Positions 50,499-60,953 are shown, numbered from the stretch's first letter. The stretch: DNA of 64,000 nucleotides from Trichomonas vaginalis G3 (GCF_026262505.1 NC_067203.1:10292001-10356000); one strand, 5' to 3'. Translations and numbers: made by a program. Notes: generated by a model not told the origin, from the sequence alone.

Positions 50499-51662
50499 TT
50501 CATATCATTTCAACAAATTTTGATCAAATTGAAATTCAATAAAATTCAATTCATATCCTTCAGTCAGTACATTGATATCCTTCTGCATCACAATGAACTC
50601 GGGCATCAATAGTTCTACAACTAACTCAGAAAAAACAAGATTATTACTTCCTGCTTACAGCTTTTAAAAGTTTCGATGATAAAAATCACTCTACTCTCGT
50701 TATCGACATATGGTGATAGTAGGTAAACATATTCTTATCGATATTAATAAAAATATTTGTACGAAAATCTTATCCAATTAGAGAGTTATTCATAAAGTAT
50801 ATGATAATTATAATTACTTTATCTTTGTTTTATCTTTGAATAAACAATTTAATTTAAATTGCATAATATTTTTTGGTTGAAAGACAGGAAACTTAGTTGA
50901 GTTTGTATTATTTTTATCGTTTAATTCATCGTATCAGTGAGTGATCCAGATATTTAAGATATTTAGAAAAAAAATTATTAATTTGATGAACAAATTTTAA
51001 TCAAAATAGCAAAAATCTATTTGATAGCTGTAAACAAACAATAATTTTTATTTCAAGCAAAATCACTTATTTTCATCTAAACGTATAAAATTGTCAATTT
51101 TATGAAAATAAATTGAAAATCTCATGAAATGTAAAGGAGAGTAATATTTTTTAATTTTCTTTTTTTCTTTGTCTCAAATATTTTCTGTTGGGAATTTTCT
51201 TATTATCAAAAAATAATTTTAATATTTGTTTATTTCATTACATACAATAAAATTTTAAAAACTCTATTTCTTCACAAGAAAATTTTTTTCCTTCATATGA
51301 AGAAACATTTTGTTCTCCATTTGATGCTGAGTCTAAATCTCGATTTTTGAATTTTCTTCTTTCCAAATTTCTTTTTTCCAAATTAGAAGTTTAATTCAAA
51401 TTTTCAATAGTTTATATATTTTCTCAAACCGTCTCAGATTTTCTCACTTTTTAGGGATTTTCTCTCAAAATATACAAAAATAGTAATATCAATACATGTG
51501 TCTAATATACTTTAAAACCATCGTGACAAAATTCAAAAACAAAGAGTTCTTCTCTCCAAATTTTTTTCAAAATCAAAAAAATGAGATAAAAAAGTACGTT
51601 TGGAAAATTCATTTTTAGCATTTTAGGAATTTTCTCACTTTTCTTCCAAATTGACATCCTTA

Positions 51663-52298
51663 TTGAATGCCTTTTAAATTATTCTATGAGATTAAAAAAC
51701 AATCTATTCTAATACCTTTCAATGGAGCTCTTTATATAAAATTCATTTGGAATTCAAGCGTCGTATCTATCTTTCCCATTCTATATTGCTTGTTTACGTT
51801 TTTTTATTCATAATTGAAATTTCAATCTAAATTAATTTACATTAAATTACAGACACGCCCCTTTTCGTAGTGATTGAAATGTTGGAAATTGTTCATCGTA
51901 TCTTTTCTTCTTATACGCACAAAGTGATTTCTTATGTTTTTATTTTTCCGATTTTTTTCTGCAGGCAAGGGAGTTGACGCAAAAATCTGATCGGAACTGC
52001 GTTTTTTGACTAATAGTTTAATTTTTGAAACGTTATTATGCCAGTTTCACTTCACTTTCTGGCACCATTAATTTCGAGTATATTGCTAACCACATCAAAG
52101 AGCATATTCAAGATGATAACCTGTTCATATTTTTGAAATAGAAGACTTAAAATTAATATTACAATCTTCTAGTAGTAGGATAGGATGGGTTTTGTGACTT
52201 TTTTTGTAAACGTAAGAATTCATACAATATCGAGCGATTTTGTATCATTATTTTAACATATTAATTTTAAAATAATTTATTTTTTTATTCTTACATAA
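51663..52298. other. Spacer; left boundary of the virus-like element lies here or nearby
   Basis: No gene seen. Because the right end of the virus-like element is outside the window, its terminal repeats cannot be paired and the boundary cannot be set. Confidence 0.4.
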
Positions 52299-52679
52299 AT
52301 GACCCAACAAGTAAAACCAGATAAAATAGATTATCGAATTTTAGAGGATGGTGTTCCTGTTTATATTCAAAGATTTAAAGGGAAGCAATATTATAGAATT
52401 GTTAATCCTGAATACATAAAACATTTATTTAAAAAGGAAGACTGTGAATTATTAAACGTTAATGAATATGAAACCAATAAATCAAAATTGAAATATAAAT
52501 ATATTGGAAGTGATGAAAGATGCAAAGATAAAGATAAAGTTTATACAGTTTCATATAATGAATGGAAAACCAATAAGATAAGAAAACATTTAGGAGATTA
52601 TGGTAAAAGTTCTGAATTCTTTAAATCTAGTATGTACGAGAGAGTAAAAGAAATTAGAAATAATTATTTTCATGAATAA
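52299..52679 (+). CDS. Virus-like element: unknown 126-residue protein
   Basis: A basic, polar protein with many Tyr and Lys and no membrane segment. I do not recognise a family. Its start context (T-run, then ACATAAATG) is the one shared by the element's genes, which supports it as a real member. Confidence 0.55.
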   Translation: MTQQVKPDKIDYRILEDGVPVYIQRFKGKQYYRIVNPEYIKHLFKKEDCELLNVNEYETNKSKLKYKYIGSDERCKDKDKVYTVSYNEWKTNKIRKHLGDYGKSSEFFKSSMYERVKEIRNNYFHE

Positions 52680-52856
52680 AATAAACTTTAAAAATTCATG
52701 TCTTACATTTTTGAATAATTTATTTTTTTAATTCGTAAGAAAGCGCGACATTATTAAATAAATTAGTAATAAATATTATATACTAAACACATTAAAAAAT
52801 TAACATTAATTTTAAAATATATTTATTTTATCTTTTATAAAAGAAGCTATATATAG

Positions 52857-52964
52857 ATGATGTCAGATATTCCGCGATTAATTAAACATTGTTTAAATCC
52901 TGAATGGAATCAATGGAGTCATAATCAAAGACCTCATAAACGAGTAAAAGATTCACTACCATAA
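52857..52964 (+). CDS. Virus-like element: tiny basic 35-residue frame
   Basis: Reads MMSDIPRLIKHCLNPEWNQW and continues with a basic SHNQRPHKRVKD stretch. It sits in an otherwise empty gap between two genes. It could be a small DNA-binding or core peptide, or chance. The start context is not the element's usual one. Confidence 0.3.
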   Translation: MMSDIPRLIKHCLNPEWNQWSHNQRPHKRVKDSLP

Positions 52965-53019
52965 TGAAATAAAAAATAAAAAAATTCATGTCTCAGAATC
53001 AACATTGAACTTTAAGAAA

Positions 53020-53382
53020 CTAATGATTATTTGAATTTATGATATCAATTATTTGATTTATTCTTTCTTCAATCTCTTCTATTCTTTTTGTTAAATCATC
53101 AATTTTCATTAATGAGGTGATTCTTGATTGAGGAATAGATTTCAAACTAACCACTCCTTTTATTTTTGAAATTTTGAATCCATCAACTTTAAACATTTTA
53201 TTCAATTTACATGTTGTCAATTCTTCAAATAATTTTTTATTGTTAGCATAATAGTCATTAAATTCTTCAACAGATGAAAAATTTTTTATTTCAGTAATTG
53301 GTTTAACAACGTTTATTTTTTGTTGAACATTTTCACTTATTTCTTCCTCCTCTGTTTCATTTATTTTTAAAATCGGTTTCAT
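53020..53382 (-). CDS. Virus-like element: coiled-coil protein
   Basis: A 120-residue protein with an acidic N-terminus and a C-terminal heptad-rich helix (IDDLTKRIEEIEERINQIIDII) that should form a coiled coil. Function unknown. The start lies after an ATTTTTATT run and GATAAATG, the element's shared context. Confidence 0.6.
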   Translation of the reverse strand: MKPILKINETEEEEISENVQQKINVVKPITEIKNFSSVEEFNDYYANNKKLFEELTTCKLNKMFKVDGFKISKIKGVVSLKSIPQSRITSLMKIDDLTKRIEEIEERINQIIDIINSNNH

Positions 53383-53448
53383 TTATCATTAAATAAAAAT
53401 TAGAATATAAGTGATGAAATATATTTTTTAATTAATATTAAATCAGAA

Positions 53449-53685
53449 ATGGCGGCAGGATTCTTTAAAAAATTATGGGATGGAATTAAGAAAGCTGCGG
53501 GTTGGGTTCATAAAAAGATTATTAAACCCGTTGCAAACTTTTTGGCACCAGTAGCGAAAACGGCAGGAACTATCATAGGTGGAGTATTAGGTACTAAAGC
53601 AGGTAATCCGGCGATGGGAGCACAAGCAGGTAACGCAATTGGTGGAATAGCTGAAGGAATACTTAATAAAATAGGAGGTAGATAG
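53449..53685 (+). CDS. Virus-like element: small amphipathic, glycine-rich protein
   Basis: A 78-residue basic protein. MAAGFFKKLWDGIKKAAGWV at the N-terminus is an amphipathic cationic helix. The C-terminal half is Gly/Ala-rich (GTIIGGVLGTKAG, then GNAIGGIAEGIL), a membrane-active pattern. In related capsid-bearing elements and adenoviruses, small membrane-active capsid proteins with N-terminal amphipathic helices are known (pVI-like); that parallel is inference. The facing gene at 53710-53925 starts with almost the same eleven residues. Confidence 0.6.
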   Translation: MAAGFFKKLWDGIKKAAGWVHKKIIKPVANFLAPVAKTAGTIIGGVLGTKAGNPAMGAQAGNAIGGIAEGILNKIGGR

Positions 53686-53709
53686 TGGAAAAATAAATAA
53701 ATATTATTT

Positions 53710-53925
53710 TTATCTTAGTATCGGTTGTAGTCTTTGATAAACTTTTTCTCCTTTATTTAATATTTCTCTTATTGGGGCGGCTTTTGGTGTTATTGATTCA
53801 GCAACGTCACTAATTGCTTCTTTATTCTTAAATATCCAATTTGCTCCTTTCTTCATTGTTTCCCAAACTTTATGCGCTCCTCTTTTTACTTTATCCCACA
53901 GTTTCTTAAATATACCTGCAGCCAT
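53710..53925 (-). CDS. Virus-like element: small amphipathic protein, paired with 53449
   Basis: A 71-residue protein starting MAAGIFKKLWDKVKRGAHKV, sharing MAAG-F/I-FKKLWD with its convergent neighbour, then a tail PREILNKGEKVYQRLQPILR-like. The shared N-terminus suggests a common signal, for example for membrane disruption or capsid docking, on two different bodies. Confidence 0.6.
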   Translation of the reverse strand: MAAGIFKKLWDKVKRGAHKVWETMKKGANWIFKNKEAISDVAESITPKAAPIREILNKGEKVYQRLQPILR

Positions 53926-53994
53926 AGTTGATTATTTCATTAAAATTAAAAATTCATTTTCATCTTTTAATTTTGATTTTTTATTTATTAATAA

Positions 53995-56489
53995 ATGACG
54001 ACTAACTATTTGGTGCCAAACACTAAACCGATTAATGGAAATGTGTTTCATTCATTCGAAAAGATAAATGAAATATTCGCAAAGAATGACGGTAGAAGAT
54101 ATTATAGAGAACTTGAAAGTTCATGCTATGACTCTGATGCTCCATATTTTGATGATAAACAAACTCATTTAAGAATTACAAATCCGGCTCATGATGTGAA
54201 CCAATTAGGTGACACATATATTAAACGCAAAGTTAAAGCAACTCTAGTTTCAAATAAAGCTTTCACATGTGATGCCGCTTTTAAATTCATGCGTTTATTC
54301 GTTGGTTACAAATCATCAAATCAAAGCTTTAAACAATTAGAAGTAGAAACCGAAAGAGGTGATGCCGGTTATCTTCAGATGGATTGTGCCCGTGAATCTT
54401 TCGCATTTGCAACATATAAACCAAAATCAGAAAGGAAAGTTAAAAAGTTTGTTCATTCGTTATATAATAATGTTCAAAAATATGATAACTCAGTATGTGG
54501 TAAATATATTGACCCTTCAGAAGTTTTCGAGAACGCAAATAAAGAAGTTGATATCACTTTTGATATGATTATTCCGGTAAATGATTTGTTAGCATTTCAG
54601 GCGTTCAATGATTATCCTAAATCATTTGGTTATCATAAGACAAATTACGGAAAGTGAACTCAAACAAAAAGTGACACAATGCATTTGCCAACCAAATAAC
54701 TTTACAAAGCAAAAACTTAAATTACTTGTCAAGCTTACTATTCTTATTTTAACAATTAAAAAATTAAATTTTATTTTTTATTTAAAAAAATCATCTTATA
54801 TCATCTGATATATATATATAACAGCATTAATATTTCAATGATTCACAAATCAACTTTTTCATTATTTTAAATTATTTTGTCTGAATGTTAAACTATTCGG
54901 ACAAAGTTTCCCGCTGTTTGCGAAGGAATTGTTGGCTATGATGTACTGATTCATGATCAGTACATCATAGCCAACAATTCCTTATACAAAGTTCAAAAAC
55001 TTGGGTGCAATCAGAACTGATTGCACCCAAGTTTTTGAACTTTCTCGAGGGAATGAAAGGGTAAGAGGTATACATTATGAATATATACCTCTTACCCTTC
55101 CATTCCCTCTCTGACAGCGGGAAAACTTTGTCTGAATGTTAAACTATTCAGACAAAGTTTCCCGCTGTTTGCGAAGGAATTGTTGGCTATGATGTACTGA
55201 TTCATGATCAGTACATCATAGCCAACAATTCCTTATACAAAGTTCAAAAACTTGGGTGCAATCAGAACTGATTGCACCCAAGTTTTTGAACTTTCTCGAG
55301 GGAATGAAAGGTAAGAGATATCCATTTCCTTTCACCTTCGTTCTCAATAATTAACTTATAAATTTTTTAAAGCAAAAAAAGTCTGATTTTTTTTGACAAG
55401 TAAATATATAGGGAATTTATCCGACCAAATAAGTGTCACTTTTTCGGTTCACCTCACTTTCCGTAACTCGTCTTACAACATGGTGAAATCATTCTTAAAT
55501 ATTATGTTTTCAGGGATACTTTAGTATTTTGTCAGGTTGACCCGTTAAGAGTTGCTGATTTACAAAATTACGTTTATGAAAAGATAACTGATGAAAATTA
55601 TGAAAAGATTATGAATCATGTTTATAAATATGATCGCAAATTCCAACAAATCGGACTTCCTGCCAAATTAATTACAAGCTTAGCCGCTACATCTGCTGAC
55701 GCAACAGTTGATAACGTTATTATTTCATGCACAAAGATGGAAGTTTTAGAGGATAAATGCATTACACCAGGATACGGTTTAATTGAAGAATCAGTTAAAG
55801 CAATACCACGTTTATTCAGTAAGGAAGATCCATTCATGATTCCAGCTCAACATATTGACGTTCGTTCACTAAATGGAGGTTGCATCACTCCTGAAGGTAT
55901 TAGCTCAGATTTCTCATACGCTCTTCATAATGTTACAGATGTTGTGTTAACATTTCCGAAGAATGCAATGCAAAGAACGGTTTTAGAAAATCCAATGCTT
56001 CGAGGTCTTCAGGTCACTATAGATTCCAGAAACTTCCCCGATCAAGCGATGACCACAGTGGGCGACATATTCTTTACACGTATGCTTCAAGCTTCTGATT
56101 TAGATGGAGTGAATGAATGCACGGAAGAATACGAGGACTCATTAACTAGACCACTGAATGATGATGATGGCACGCCATTAGCTAGAACATGGAAAGACCA
56201 AACTTCATTCTTATGCACTATTCCAGTTCAACGTGATGGAGCGGGTATATTCTTTGATGGATTAGAAACTTTCAACTCACAAGTTACAGTACAAGTGAAA
56301 GCTTATCCAATCATTCAGGGTGTAAATGACACTTACTGTTCAAAGGTGACAAATCCTCCTCAGGTTTGGTTTACTAGGACTACATATTGGACATGGACAC
56401 CGGATGAAGGTTTGAAATATCATTCAACAGGTACACCACCACAGTATAGAAGTTCATATGATGAAATATTGATGAATAGAAATGTTTAA
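53995..56489 (+). pseudogene. Virus-like element: capsid-like protein gene carrying an inserted element
   Basis: Two coding stretches of the same protein flank the insertion at 54645-55466. The first includes VLPNTKPI-like N-terminus and a beta-rich body. The second is beta-rich too, with FDGLETFNSQVTVQVKAYP and PPQVWFTRTTYWTWTPDEGL near its end. Total size, beta content and position directly before the packaging ATPase fit a double-jelly-roll major capsid protein. I cannot prove this by motif, so capsid identity is an inference from layout. It is broken by the insertion. Confidence 0.5.
54645..55466. mobile_element. 822-bp fold-back element inserted in the capsid-like gene
   Basis: The ends are inverted repeats of about 33 bases (54645-54677 and 55433-55466), starting TTACGGAAAGTGA and ending GTGACAC inward, with scattered differences between the two. 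The centre (54877-55320) is a tandem 251-bp unit, second copy incomplete. Each unit contains nested hairpins: 27-bp perfect stems at 54923-54983 and 54988-55043, a 26-bp stem with one mismatch at 55047-55109, and an outer stem joining 54900-54917 with 55114-55132. There is no coding potential. It is a non-autonomous, fold-back type DNA element. Confidence 0.85.
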
Positions 56490-56513
56490 AATTATAAATT
56501 TATTTTTGATTAA

Positions 56514-57341
56514 ATGGATTTAAATTCATCCACCCCTTATGAAGAATTAGCAGGAGTATATAATACATACGTAGATGATATGATTAATGAAGCATTGAGT
56601 GATAATAGAAATGCTCTATCTAAGGAAAAATTAATGAAAATTCCATATTCTGAATGTTACTTAAATTCAATCACTGCAGCAATTGGTAAACAAAATAAAG
56701 GTAAAACATTAACGATATTAAAACAAATTATCATTATTGCTAACACTTCCCCCCATTCACATGTGTTAATTTATATCAACCGTTCAGGTTCACCTTCAGA
56801 TGATACATTTGAATCTTTAAAGCATTTAATCAAAATTCCAATTATTTATTTATCACAAGAAGAAGCAGAAGATTATTTAAAAAACTTTTTAATGTATAAA
56901 GAATTATATAATACAATCAAGAAGCAAGGATTAGAGGATAAAATTATAGATAAACAATGGGATGAATTATTTGAAACACTTTCTATTTCAAATTTTGATA
57001 GAGAATTTTTGCATTCACTCATTTTTCTAGATGATGCGGTGAAACCAAAACTAATAACAAATGAGAAATCATATTTTAATCAATTATTAACTCAATGTCG
57101 ACACATTCAATGTTCATTCTTCATGGCTGTTCAATACTTCAAAGCATTAAGCACAAACATTAAATCAAATCTATCAACCCTTTTCATTTTCAGTGGGTTT
57201 AGTCGTCAACAGTTGAACGTTATGCTTTATCAAGTGAATCTACCAATGAGCATTAATGAACTTTACACACAATATCAGCAATTAGGTGAACATGGAAAAA
57301 TAATAGTTGATTTAAATAAAGGAAGTGTTAAATTTGATTAA
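56514..57341 (+). CDS. Virus-like element: A32/FtsK-type packaging ATPase
   Basis: A 275-residue P-loop NTPase. The Walker A-like segment reads GKQNKGKTLT (residues ~58-67), the Walker B reads HSLIFLDDA (~160), and a later polar motif FFMAVQYFKALSTNIKSNLS matches the sensor region of A32-type genome-packaging ATPases. Such enzymes pump DNA into capsids in Polintons, virophages and large DNA viruses. The frame is open throughout. The gene directly follows the capsid-like gene, the usual module order. Confidence 0.8.
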   Translation: MDLNSSTPYEELAGVYNTYVDDMINEALSDNRNALSKEKLMKIPYSECYLNSITAAIGKQNKGKTLTILKQIIIIANTSPHSHVLIYINRSGSPSDDTFESLKHLIKIPIIYLSQEEAEDYLKNFLMYKELYNTIKKQGLEDKIIDKQWDELFETLSISNFDREFLHSLIFLDDAVKPKLITNEKSYFNQLLTQCRHIQCSFFMAVQYFKALSTNIKSNLSTLFIFSGFSRQQLNVMLYQVNLPMSINELYTQYQQLGEHGKIIVDLNKGSVKFD

Positions 57342-57381
57342 CTTTTTATAATTAATTTTTATTTTTTATTTATAATTAAAC

Positions 57382-58280
57382 ATGACAGAAATGGTAAATC
57401 TTCTACAGGTTCCATTAAAACAAGGGACAAACAAAAAGGGTGCATATAATAGAACTATGAAAGTTCCTGATGGAATGAAAGAATTAGTTCATATTGTTGC
57501 TGGTCTTCAAAAAGATGTTAAACAAATGAGAAACGTTTTAACATTACCAGAAGCTCAAGCATATGCCAAACGTCAAGGTCCAAATTGGGAAGCACACGAA
57601 GAGACATTACGGGTCCAAATGGAAAACCTGATGGTATAAATGAAGTTTTCGTTACTGATGGTCAAGGTAATATTAAAGTCATAAATGGTTACAAATTAAC
57701 TATAACTGATTATCCTAAACGTAAAGCATATAATGAACGTTATCCTATGCAATTTGATGAAAATGGAAAAGCTGTTAAACAATACATTGGAGAAGGTGAA
57801 AATGGTCCAATGTATTCATACCGTCATAATCCATATTCTTATTTCAATGAAGAATTAAATGCTGTTGAAGAGGGACCGGATGGATTACCACGATATTCTA
57901 ACCAGTTTGATGGTCAATATGCAAATATTAGACCTGAAATTTCAGCTAAGAAATTCTTTAAAGTTGCTTTATTCGATCCAGTTTTCGCAAATGTTAAAGA
58001 TGAACTTAAACAGCAATTCCAACCAATTATAGTAGCAAGAATTGCATCAGGTGCTTTATCTCAAGCATTCAAAGATTTAATTAAGAAACCATTATATCAG
58101 CAACGAGGTTTAACTTATGATTTAGTTAAGGAATCAGATAAAAGAAAATTTGAGAAATCAGATGATTATAAGAATGCAATTAATGAATATATTCGGTCTA
58201 TTAATTTCGATGAAACAGCTAAAAATCAACTTCATGAACAAATACAGGGAATAATAGATTCAAAAGTTCCAGCAAAATAA
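57382..58280 (+). pseudogene. Virus-like element: unknown structural-type protein, broken
   Basis: Coding potential runs through the region but not in one continuous frame. The first part is helical ([20 protein letters not shown]). The later part has glycine-rich turns (EGENGPMYSYRHNPYSYF) and a helical C-terminus. No recognised family. Given its place after the ATPase it may be a minor virion protein. Confidence 0.45.
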
Positions 58281-58314
58281 AAGTTTAAATATATTTTTTT
58301 TTATTCGATTATAA

Positions 58315-58986
58315 ATGAGAAGACGTTTCACTAGTCAAAAGAACACTAACGCAAAAGCAGAGATTACGGTTGGTTATAACGTAAATGATGATAAATCACG
58401 AATTATTCAAAATGTTAAAGTTAATGTTAGCCCTGAATTAACAAGGTCAGCAACTCAACCAAATTTATTAACTCGTGACTTACCGAAGAATGAGGAGAAT
58501 GAAGAAAACCATGAGAATGGAGACCCAATCATTTTATCTGAACCCGGTAAAGAACCTGTTGAAATTCCCACTTATCCAACATACCCCCCACCTCTTTCAT
58601 CAAACATCGAGAACCCATATAAAATAGACATTAATTCTGAATTAATGAAAATTTACCGTGATATAATAATTAATAATTATGATTCAATAATAAATTTAAT
58701 TGATCAATCCGGTTTAATTATTTTACCTTATGAATCATTAATTCACATTATCGCCATTCTTTGTGATGTTCAAGATTCAGACGTTAAGATTCAATTTTTC
58801 ATAGATGATGAGGTTTCATGCTGCGGAACAGTTGCAAAAATAAATCCTATAAAGGATATTAGCACAATTAAGATATCAAAGAACGGAACAACAACTGAAC
58901 TTCATTTAACATATAATGATATTTATAATAAAATAGTTGATGAATATAAAATATCACTTGAAAAATTCTTTGTTAAGGCTATTTAA
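58315..58986 (+). CDS. Virus-like element: unknown 223-residue protein
   Basis: A basic N-terminus (MRRRFTSQKNTNAK), an acidic/Pro-rich linker (residues ~60-105), and a compact C-terminal domain. Start context TTTATT, then TATAAATG, fits the element's other genes. The end of the gene is the first of four tandem 55-bp copies (to about 59150). Family unknown. Confidence 0.5.
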   Translation: MRRRFTSQKNTNAKAEITVGYNVNDDKSRIIQNVKVNVSPELTRSATQPNLLTRDLPKNEENEENHENGDPIILSEPGKEPVEIPTYPTYPPPLSSNIENPYKIDINSELMKIYRDIIINNYDSIINLIDQSGLIILPYESLIHIIAILCDVQDSDVKIQFFIDDEVSCCGTVAKINPIKDISTIKISKNGTTTELHLTYNDIYNKIVDEYKISLEKFFVKAI

Positions 58987-59150
58987 AATAGTTGATGAAT
59001 ATAAAATATCACTTGAAAAATTCTTTGTTAAGGCTATTTAAAATAGTTGATGAATATAAAATATCACTTGAAAAATTCTTTGTTAAGGCTATTTAAAATA
59101 GTTGATGAATATAAAATATCACTTGAAAAATTCTTTGTTAAGGCTATTTA
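58930..59150. repeat. Four tandem 55-bp repeats overlapping a gene end
   Basis: Copies begin with AAAATAGTTGATG and have a 55-base period (the GTTGATGAAT word is at 58936, 58991, 59046 and 59101), virtually identical. The first is coding (end of the gene at 58315); the others are downstream. The period is not a multiple of 3. Confidence 0.95.
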
Positions 59151-59292
59151 ATATTCAAGCATTAACATTATTGAATAATAATCCTTTGAATCATAATCGA
59201 TAATAATTGACCTTTCACCAGTTTCTATCGTTTGTTTTATTTCTTTTTGTTCCCCACTATCCGGATCGGTCATTGTAATTGTTTTTGTTATA

Positions 59293-60597
59293 TAGGGTGT
59301 CCAAAGGTGTGTTTAGCACAAACCTGAATACTGCGAATAGAAATAAACAAGTTACATATATATAAAGTTTATTTAAATATAATCACCATTGGATTCAATC
59401 ACGCGTTCGCAGCGATCGATCCAGGCTTGAAAGACACGCTTTAAATCATCATGAGAAAATTGCTCAAATTGCTCTCTTACAAAATTTTCAAGATCATCAG
59501 GACTCGCGAATTCGCGTCCTTCAGCTCTCTTTTTTAGCGTGCCGAATAAATAAAAGTCAGAGGGTGCAATATCAGGTGAATAAATTGGGTTTGGAACAAC
59601 TTTGACATTGTTTTCCACTAAGTAATTCATTACCTTATGACTTTTGTGAACTCTTGAATTATCAAAATGAATTGCAAACTTTTGTTTTTGTTGTTTGGAT
59701 TTCTCAAACTCATCAGAATTGATAATTTGAGTAAGAACATTGTCAATTAGATACTGAGCATTCATCGTATTAGGTTTTTGAAGAATATCAATTGCGATGA
59801 TGCCATTCACGCCCCAAAAAACCGACAACATCATCATTGGTGTGTCAATTTTTTTCTTCGGGAATGTTTGCGGATTTTCATCCTTTGGGATCCACATGAT
59901 TTTGGCTTATGTTGCATATTGAAACCAAGACTCGTCCCCTGTTACTAAAAAGCGAAACTTCTTGGATTGATACGCACCCAATATAGAGAGGAGCTCTTTC
60001 GAAGATTGGACTCTAGATTTTTTTTGAACTGAATTAAGGTTGTGCGGAACCCAACGTGTATACGCTAGTTTGTAGTTCAAATAATTGTGCAGATAATAAC
60101 TGACTGTTGTACGTGGTATCTTTGTCATCTCCTCTATCCTTCTGAGTGATGCTCTTGGGTCTTCATCTAGCGCTTGAAGAATTGCTTTGATTTTTCTTTG
60201 ATCCGGCGATTTTTTGTCAATTTTTATGATGGGCGCCTTTTTGTTCATGAAGTGATACATCCTAACATGATACGTTACAGTGGAATAGCTAGGAGCATCC
60301 ATACCGAAGCATTTTACCAATGTCTCGTAGATTTTTTTACAGTCTTTGCATTTTTTTTGCAAGAGCGAGGATGTTTTCTTTATGATTCATTAAAAAAATG
60401 AAAAAAATCCCGCCAAAATTTCCTGCGAAACCGCCTCTTGTCTCAAAATTCATTTTATATCCCGGCATGGCGCCAAAATACAACTTACTCATCATATACA
60501 TATATTCATATTTTTTATTATATATTTATAATCAGCATATATCTCCTTTAATAGTCTCATATAGAGCGCTGTGCTAAACGCACCTTTGGACACCCTA
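59293..60597 (-). mobile_element. Mariner transposon (about 1.3 kb) inserted in the virus-like element
   Basis: Terminal inverted repeats of about 28 bases (outer TAGGGTGTCCAAAGGTG) differ by a single base, and TA lies on each side (59291-59292, 60598-60599). Inside, on the minus strand, is a transposase frame. The near-perfect ends indicate a fairly recent insertion. Confidence 0.93.
59373..60362 (-). pseudogene. Mariner transposase (DD34D) with one in-frame stop
   Basis: The N-terminal half has the helix-turn-helix region (DEDPRASLRRIEEMTKIPRT, then TVSYYLHNYL). The catalytic triad is visible: D in VTGDESW, D in AIHFDNSRVHKS, and D in SPDIAPSDFYLFGTLK, with 34 residues between the last two, the mariner signature. 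A TAA at 59907-59909 interrupts an otherwise continuous frame shortly after the first D. The true start is unclear: the only nearby ATG (60390) is in another frame across an A-run. It is probably inactive. Confidence 0.9.
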
Positions 60598-60934
60598 TAG
60601 TATCAGCTTTATCTTTAACTTCAATCTTTTTTCCATCGGGATATTTAAACCAAAATTCCAAAAATTCGATATTGTCAATCTGTTCATATTTTAATCTATC
60701 AATTACATTTTTAATACCATCTGAAAATCTTATGAAATGGTCATTATATGGGTTTGATTGAACTAAATTTGAATGAAGTGAAATATAACCTGTTGATGAA
60801 TATGACATTGACTCATATTTTCTGAAAACACTAAAATTTATAACATGAATGAATTTCTTATTCGTTGAATTTATGAATTCTTGAGGTAATCTTATTCTAG
60901 TTTTATTTATCACCGGAAAATAACGCTTTACCAT

Positions 60935-60953
60935 ATTTTTAATCGTAATAAAA
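60935..60953. promoter_or_regulatory. 19-bp divergent promoter of two virus-like-element genes
   Basis: ATTTTTAATCGTAATAAAA separates the start codons at 60934 (minus) and 60954 (plus). Read on either strand it gives a T-run and a short spacer before ATG, so one segment can serve both genes. Confidence 0.5.

Larger units (their letters stand above)
50183..51662. mobile_element. Noncoding 1.48-kb element with inverted ends and 8-bp flanking duplication
   Basis: The left end (TAAGGAAGTCAATTTGGAA) and the right end, read inward (TAAGGATGTCAATTTGGAA), form an inverted repeat of about 22 bases. The flanks TTGAATGA and TTGAATGC look like an 8-bp target duplication with one change, as in hAT or some Mutator-like transposons. 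No open frame of note lies inside. It contains a tRNA 3'-end-like segment (50250-50274) and a small structured segment (50411-50498). It is a non-autonomous or fully decayed transposon. Confidence 0.65.
59151..60934 (-). pseudogene. Virus-like element: unknown gene split by a mariner insertion
   Basis: The N-terminal part starts at the ATG MVKRYFPVINKTRIRLPQEF (60934), preferred over an ATG 33 bases upstream because of the shared start context. It runs to the right end of the mariner; the C-terminal part continues on the other side of it to about 59151. Beta-rich, no recognised family; possibly a minor capsid protein by position. Confidence 0.5.
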
